A DNA stretch of 23,687 nt from DATHBD01 sp035296325. GTDB lineage: Bacteria > Actinomycetota > Actinomycetes > Mycobacteriales > Micromonosporaceae. Position numbers and translations under genes: made by a program. Positions 20,701 to 23,687 of this stretch are shown piece by piece. The stretch spans positions 1 through 23,687 of the forward strand of contig DATHBD010000065.1 in NCBI GenBank assembly GCA_035296325.1, read 5' to 3'. The notes beneath the pieces are model-generated. The model worked only from the letters and a program-made list of their open reading frames with translations, searched no databases and was not told where the DNA came from. Within the stretch, counting starts at the first letter, position 1. Every line of letters begins with the position of its first letter.

Positions 20701-22328
20701 TCGCCGGGGAGCAGCGGTGGCTCGCCGTCGAGGACGCCGCCCGGGTGCGCGACGCACTGGGCGCCGCGCTGCCGGTCGGTATCGCCCTGGCCCACCTGGA
20801 ACCGGTGGCCGATCCGCTCGGGGATCTGATCGCGCGGTACGCCCGCACCCATGCGCCGTTCCAGGCGTCGACCTGTGCGGCCCGGTTCGGCCTCGGCGTG
20901 TTCGTGGTGGAGCAGACGCTGCGGCGACTCGCCGCCACCGGCCGGGTGACCGCTGGCGAGTTCTCCCCGGGCCGGACCGGGCCGGAGTGGTGCGACGCCG
21001 AGGTGCTCCGGGTCCTGCGCCGCCGCTCACTGGCGGCCCTGCGGCGCGAGATCGAGCCGGTGCCGCCACGGGTGCTGGCCCGGTTCCTGCCGCTCTGGCA
21101 CCAGGTCGGGTCGGGCCGGGCCCGTGGCGTGGACGCGGTGGTCACCGCGATCGAGCAGTTGCAGGGCATCCCGTTGCCGGCCTCCGCGCTGGAACGACTG
21201 GTCCTCGCCGGGCGGGTGGCCGACTACACGCCGGCGTACCTGGACGAGCTGTGCGCCTCCGGCGAGGTCGTCTGGGCCGGTGCCGGCGCCATCTCCGGAG
21301 GCGACGGCTGGGTGAGCCTGGCCTTCACCGACGCCGCACCCCTCGTGCTCGCACCACCGGACGCCGCCGCGGTCAGCGGCCCGCTGCACGAGGCCATCCT
21401 TGCCGCCCTCGACGGGGGCCAGGCACTGTTCTTCCGCTCCCTCGCCGACCGCGTGGACGGCTCGGACGCCGACCTGGGGGCGGCGCTCTGGGACCTGGTC
21501 TGGGGCGGGTGGCTGGCCAACGACACGCTCGCGCCGCTGCGGGCGCGGCTCGCCGGGAGCGGCACCCATCGGTCGAAGGCGATCCCCGGCCGGTCCCGGT
21601 ACCGTCGCCCCCGCGCGGCGGCATCGGCCGTGACCAGATCCGGCCCGCCCACGCTCGCCGGGCGGTGGTACCGGCTGGCGGAACGCGACACCGACCCCAC
21701 CAGGCGGGGCGCGGCGCTGGCGGATGCGCTGCTGGAGCGCCACGGTGTGCTGACCCGCGGCGCGGTGATGGCCGAGGGCGTCGCGGGCGGCTTCGCGGCG
21801 GTGTACCCGGTCCTGGCCGCGATGGAGGAGCGGGGCGCCGCGCGGCGCGGGTACTTCGTGGAGGGCCTGGGCGCCGCGCAGTTCGCCCTGCCGGGCGCTG
21901 TCGACCGGCTGCGCGGCCTCACCGAGGCGAGCCGCACCGAAGGCGTGGTCATCGCCGCCACCGACCCGGCCAACCCCTACGGCGCCGCGCTGCCCTGGCC
22001 GGACCGGGTGGTCGACTCGGGCGGTGAGCCGGGCCCGGCCGCCGGGCACCGCGCCGGGCGCAAGGCCGGCGCACTCGTCCTGCTCGTGGACGGCGATCTG
22101 GTGCTCTACGTCGAGCGGGGCGGCCGGACCCTGCTGTCCTACACCGACGACACCGACATCCTTGCCGTGGCCGCCAAGGCGCTCGCGGACGCGGTGCATG
22201 CCGGAGCGCTCGGCGCGCTCTCGGTGGAGCGTGCCGACGGGGAGTCGATCCATGCGTCGCCGCTGCGGGACGCGCTGTCCTCGGCCGGCTTCCGGGCCAC
22301 CCCGCGGGGTCTGCGGCTCCGCGGCTGA
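17787..22328 (+). CDS. lhr: Lhr-type ATP-dependent DNA/RNA helicase
   Basis: 1,513 residues from ATG 17787, with GCAGGA 7 nt upstream; a GTG at 17772 is an alternative. The length matches the mycobacterial Lhr (about 1,500), a 3'-to-5' superfamily-2 translocase induced by DNA damage. Seen: Q-type motif PTPAQAGAWQ (26-35), Walker A APTGSGKT (47-54), TTPESL (145-150), DEVH box (171-174), SAT (206-208), and motif VI LQRIGRAGHQVG near 405. After the helicase core come the Lhr winged-helix and beta-barrel domains (GVFLAGADSGKRVGELDEEM), then the long C-terminal part with repeated winged helices, ending GFRATPRGLRLRG. The middle part carries DFPVTLEAARECLQDIFDV, typical of the family. No frameshift was seen. 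In many relatives a nei-type glycosylase follows; here a secreted protein does. Confidence 0.95.
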   Translation: MRPDADPTSRFGVSTRAWFRAAFAAPTPAQAGAWQAISAGRHALVVAPTGSGKTLAAFLWSLDRLATAGSPADPARRCRVLYVSPLKALAVDVERNLRTPLAGMRQAAARLAEPMPDITVGMRTGDTPADERRAFSRTPPDILITTPESLFLLLTSAARESLRGVETVIIDEVHAVCATKRGAHLALSLERLDALLDRPAQRVGLSATVRPIDETARFLGGAAAVEVVQPPSTKTIEVSVQVPVEDMTRLDEVREGDDDEGPRRASIWPAVEERVLDLIEAHRSTIVFTNSRRGAERLCARLNELAEARRAPAAPAEPEQPGRRRPPAEIMAQSQEFSGAAPVIARAHHGSVSREERKHIEEALKSGQLPAVVATSSLELGIDMGAVDLVVQIEAPPSVASGLQRIGRAGHQVGAVSRGVVFPKHRGDLVSCAVVAERMRDGGIEELRYPRNPLDVLAQQVVAMVALDAWQVDDVAALVRRAAPYAELPDSALHAVLDMLAGRYPSTAFAELRPRLVWDRAADTLTGRPGAQRLAVTSGGTIPDRGLFGVFLAGADSGKRVGELDEEMVYESRVGDTFLLGSTCWRIEDITPDRVLVSPAPGAPARMPFWKGDAPGRPVELGRAIGARLRELTRAGDEVGRGRLVASGLDDWAADNLLAYLRDQREATRHLPDDRTILVERFRDELGDWRLAVHCVLGARVNAPWALAIGRRLTERYGVDGQVLPSDDGIVVRLPDVVEEPPGADLVAFEPDEIAAIVEETVGTSAMFAARFRECAARALLLPRRDPRRRQPLWQQRQRSAQLLDVAREFADFPVTLEAARECLQDIFDVPGLVGVMREVAARKMKLVEVETPAPSPFARSLLFGYVGAFLYGDDTPLAERRAAALSLDPTLLAELLGRVELRELLDPAVVLDTERRLQWLTEERNPRDVEDMAEMLRLLGDLSEAEASQRGADPAWLHDLAAARRAIGVRIAGEQRWLAVEDAARVRDALGAALPVGIALAHLEPVADPLGDLIARYARTHAPFQASTCAARFGLGVFVVEQTLRRLAATGRVTAGEFSPGRTGPEWCDAEVLRVLRRRSLAALRREIEPVPPRVLARFLPLWHQVGSGRARGVDAVVTAIEQLQGIPLPASALERLVLAGRVADYTPAYLDELCASGEVVWAGAGAISGGDGWVSLAFTDAAPLVLAPPDAAAVSGPLHEAILAALDGGQALFFRSLADRVDGSDADLGAALWDLVWGGWLANDTLAPLRARLAGSGTHRSKAIPGRSRYRRPRAAASAVTRSGPPTLAGRWYRLAERDTDPTRRGAALADALLERHGVLTRGAVMAEGVAGGFAAVYPVLAAMEERGAARRGYFVEGLGAAQFALPGAVDRLRGLTEASRTEGVVIAATDPANPYGAALPWPDRVVDSGGEPGPAAGHRAGRKAGALVLLVDGDLVLYVERGGRTLLSYTDDTDILAVAAKALADAVHAGALGALSVERADGESIHASPLRDALSSAGFRATPRGLRLRG

Positions 22329-22625
22329 CCCTCCGCCACACATCCGGACTGTTGCGAAATGGCTGCGTGCCTTAGCATTCCCTGCGACCGCATAGCAGCG
22401 CGAAAAGTCAGAAAAAAGTTCGCGGAACATTGAACCCCCGACATCAGCCGAACGGCCGATGGGAGTAGTTCAAAGCATTCAGATAATCATTCTTAATTGT
22501 TCGTCACCGAGTTTCTTAGTTCTTTCTTGATTGCTTGACGGTGCTCATTGAAATGACTTACCTTCCGTCGTGAAGGCGCGCGGAACACCCCTGCCGCCAA
22601 TCCTCACGGTTAGGGAGCCGGTCCT
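22329..22625. other. AT-richer gap before the secreted-protein gene
   Basis: 297 bp, clearly richer in A and T than the rest of the window. Structures: CGCGAA (22399-22404) with TTCGCG (22419-22424) over a 14-nt A-rich loop, and CATC-A-GCCG (22442-22450) with CGGC-C-GATG (22453-22461), a tight stem that could end the lhr transcript. A promoter candidate lies at 22536-22565. The composition fits a gene-regulatory leader; no riboswitch fold that I know was recognised. Confidence 0.45.
22536..22565 (+). promoter_or_regulatory. Candidate promoter of the secreted-protein gene
   Basis: TTGACG (22536-22541) and TACCTT (22560-22565) are 18 nt apart. Predicted start near 22572 would give a leader of about 54 nt that includes the ribosome site AGGGAG (22611-22616). 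Confidence 0.35.
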
Positions 22626-23687
22626 ATGCGCAGCTCGATATCCAAGCGCGGCGGCGGTCGCAAACGCGCCGCCGCGATGCTGGGGGCAGTGGCCCTGTTC
22701 GCCGGTCTGGTCGCCGTGGCACAGGTCTCCTCCGCGCAGACCCGGGCGCGCAAGGCGGCGACCACGGCGGCACAGTGCACCGCCCCGAGCGCCGGCGCGC
22801 GCCCGGCCGGCATGACCACGAGCTGGCAGAACGGTCGAGAGGTGCGCAACTACCGTGATGACGGGCAGGCCCGAGCGGCCGACTGCGTCACCACCCGGGC
22901 GACGACGGCCGCCGCCGACACCGGCATTTCGTGCCCGACAGTGGCGAACCGGCTGGGCACCGTCCCGCGCGAGGCAAAAGCGGAGGTGGACCGCAATCTG
23001 GCCGAACTGGACACGCAACTCGCCGCGATGAACAAACGATTCAGCAAGGAGCAGGAGCACGGGCAGCGATACGTCGACAGCGCACTTCTCGCGCCACTGG
23101 CCAGTCAGCGTAAGGCCACCATCGACCGGATGGCCGTTGCCATCGACCGGGTCGCCGCCCGGCCGAGCGGACTCGATGATCTCGCCAAGTGCAAAGCGAC
23201 GGTGGCGGCGGCGAACAACAACGTCGTGGCCGAATCCGCCAAACCAGCCGAACCCGCCAAGCAGCCAAACAATGGCCTCAACATCCTCGGCGATTCCTGC
23301 GCCAAGACGAAGCTCGCCAAGCATGACGGGCTCCAGAAGGGCAACCGCTGCGTGGACACGGAGTTCGGTGAGGTCGGCAACGCCGCCAACAACCCGTCCC
23401 TGCTGATCACCGACGCACCCGAGACCGTCAAGGTCGGCCAGGCCTTCACCATCTCCGTCGCCACCCGCAACCTCGTCCGCGACCGGTTCCTCGGCGCCGC
23501 CGCCGGCGGGTACTACCTGGAAAGCTCCTTCCTCAACCCCCAGGGACTGGTCCGCGGGCACTTCCACACCGCCTGCCGGATGCTCTCCTCCGAGGACAAC
23601 GCACCCGACCCCGCACCGGCACCCGCCTTCTTCGTCGCCACCGAAGACGGCAAAGGCGGAAAGAACTCCGACACCCTCAAAATCCAG
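22626..23687 (+). CDS. Secreted actinomycete protein, partial (3' end beyond window)
   Basis: ATG 22626 with AGGGAG nine bases upstream; 354 codons are open to the window edge with no stop. Residues 1-37 are a Sec signal peptide: basic KRGGGRKR, hydrophobic AAAMLGAVALFAGLVAVA, and cleavage likely after VSSA. Residues 38-200 are helical and Ala/Lys-rich, with LDTQLAAMNKRFSKEQEHG as a coiled-coil-like part. An Ala/Lys/Pro linker (SAKPAEPAKQPNN) leads to a second region, LGDSCAKTKLAKHDGLQKGN, RCVDTEFGEV, SLLITDAPETVKVGQAFTIS and AGGYYLESSFLNPQG then RGHFHTACRM, rich in Cys and His. I recall streptomycete secreted proteins with the GHFHTACR segment that carry the uninformative label pecanex-like protein; that label implies no function. 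Truncation prevents checking for a sorting signal. Confidence 0.78.
   Translation, partial: MRSSISKRGGGRKRAAAMLGAVALFAGLVAVAQVSSAQTRARKAATTAAQCTAPSAGARPAGMTTSWQNGREVRNYRDDGQARAADCVTTRATTAAADTGISCPTVANRLGTVPREAKAEVDRNLAELDTQLAAMNKRFSKEQEHGQRYVDSALLAPLASQRKATIDRMAVAIDRVAARPSGLDDLAKCKATVAAANNNVVAESAKPAEPAKQPNNGLNILGDSCAKTKLAKHDGLQKGNRCVDTEFGEVGNAANNPSLLITDAPETVKVGQAFTISVATRNLVRDRFLGAAAGGYYLESSFLNPQGLVRGHFHTACRMLSSEDNAPDPAPAPAFFVATEDGKGGKNSDTLKIQ

Noticed and set aside
22329..22625. c-di-AMP (ydaO-type) riboswitch before the secreted-protein gene
   Set aside because: Expected in front of some actinomycete cell-wall genes, but the conserved GGGG/GCCG blocks in order were not found.
22545..23567. 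340-codon minus-strand frame at the right end
   Set aside because: The plus strand here has a signal peptide, ribosome site and ordered blocks in an open frame to the window edge.
1..23687. CRISPR arrays, tRNA or rRNA genes
   Set aside because: No regularly spaced repeats and no tRNA-like cloverleaf or rRNA sequence was recognised by eye on either strand.

Overview
This is high-GC DNA from an actinomycete. The order recA, recX, rny with a DUF3046 gene upstream of recA, the 1,500-residue Lhr helicase, UdgX and the PafBC-type promoter in front of recA all point to Actinomycetota. Micromonosporaceae (Micromonospora or Actinoplanes relatives) is my best guess, but it rests on gene style and was not tested.

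The window has two parts. Bases 1 to about 8,400 are an accessory, partly decayed region. It opens with the 3' end of an IS5-type transposase. Next come an atypical NmrA-type NAD(P)-binding protein and a CGNR zinc-finger regulator, the latter divergent from a rare-looking fusion of an Asp-nucleophile alpha/beta hydrolase with a Rossmann NAD(P)-binding domain. After these lie a possible integrase scrap, a YCII-domain pseudogene (one amber codon plus one frameshift), a small conserved-looking hypothetical gene, a frameshifted SMI1/KNR4-like gene, an orphan OmpR-type regulator with a long unrecognised C-terminal domain, and an M23-type peptidase without a signal peptide. A 12-bp element, ACTCAACTCGGC, recurs near gene ends in this part only (three exact copies and one variant).

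Bases 8,492 to 23,687 are a conserved core with a nucleic-acid repair and RNA-turnover theme. On the minus strand, in the order of transcription, lie the MocR-type regulator, udgX, a lipoprotein, an MFS exporter, the DUF3046 gene, recA, recX and rny. On the plus strand lie the PNPOx-like flavin protein (divergent from MocR), lhr, and a secreted protein that runs off the right edge. RecA, RecX, UdgX and Lhr form a DNA-damage neighbourhood. A PafBC (RecA-NDp) type promoter precedes recA and no LexA box was seen. The MocR/PNPOx pair shares a palindromic -10 element and is probably a self-contained vitamin-B6-responsive unit.

The strongest leads for something undescribed are three. First, the orphan response regulator, whose receiver lacks the metal-binding acidic pair and carries about 160 extra residues. 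Second, the hydrolase-NmrA fusion with its nested repeat operator. Third, the dispersed ACTCAACTCGGC element. I saw no CRISPR array, tRNA or rRNA.
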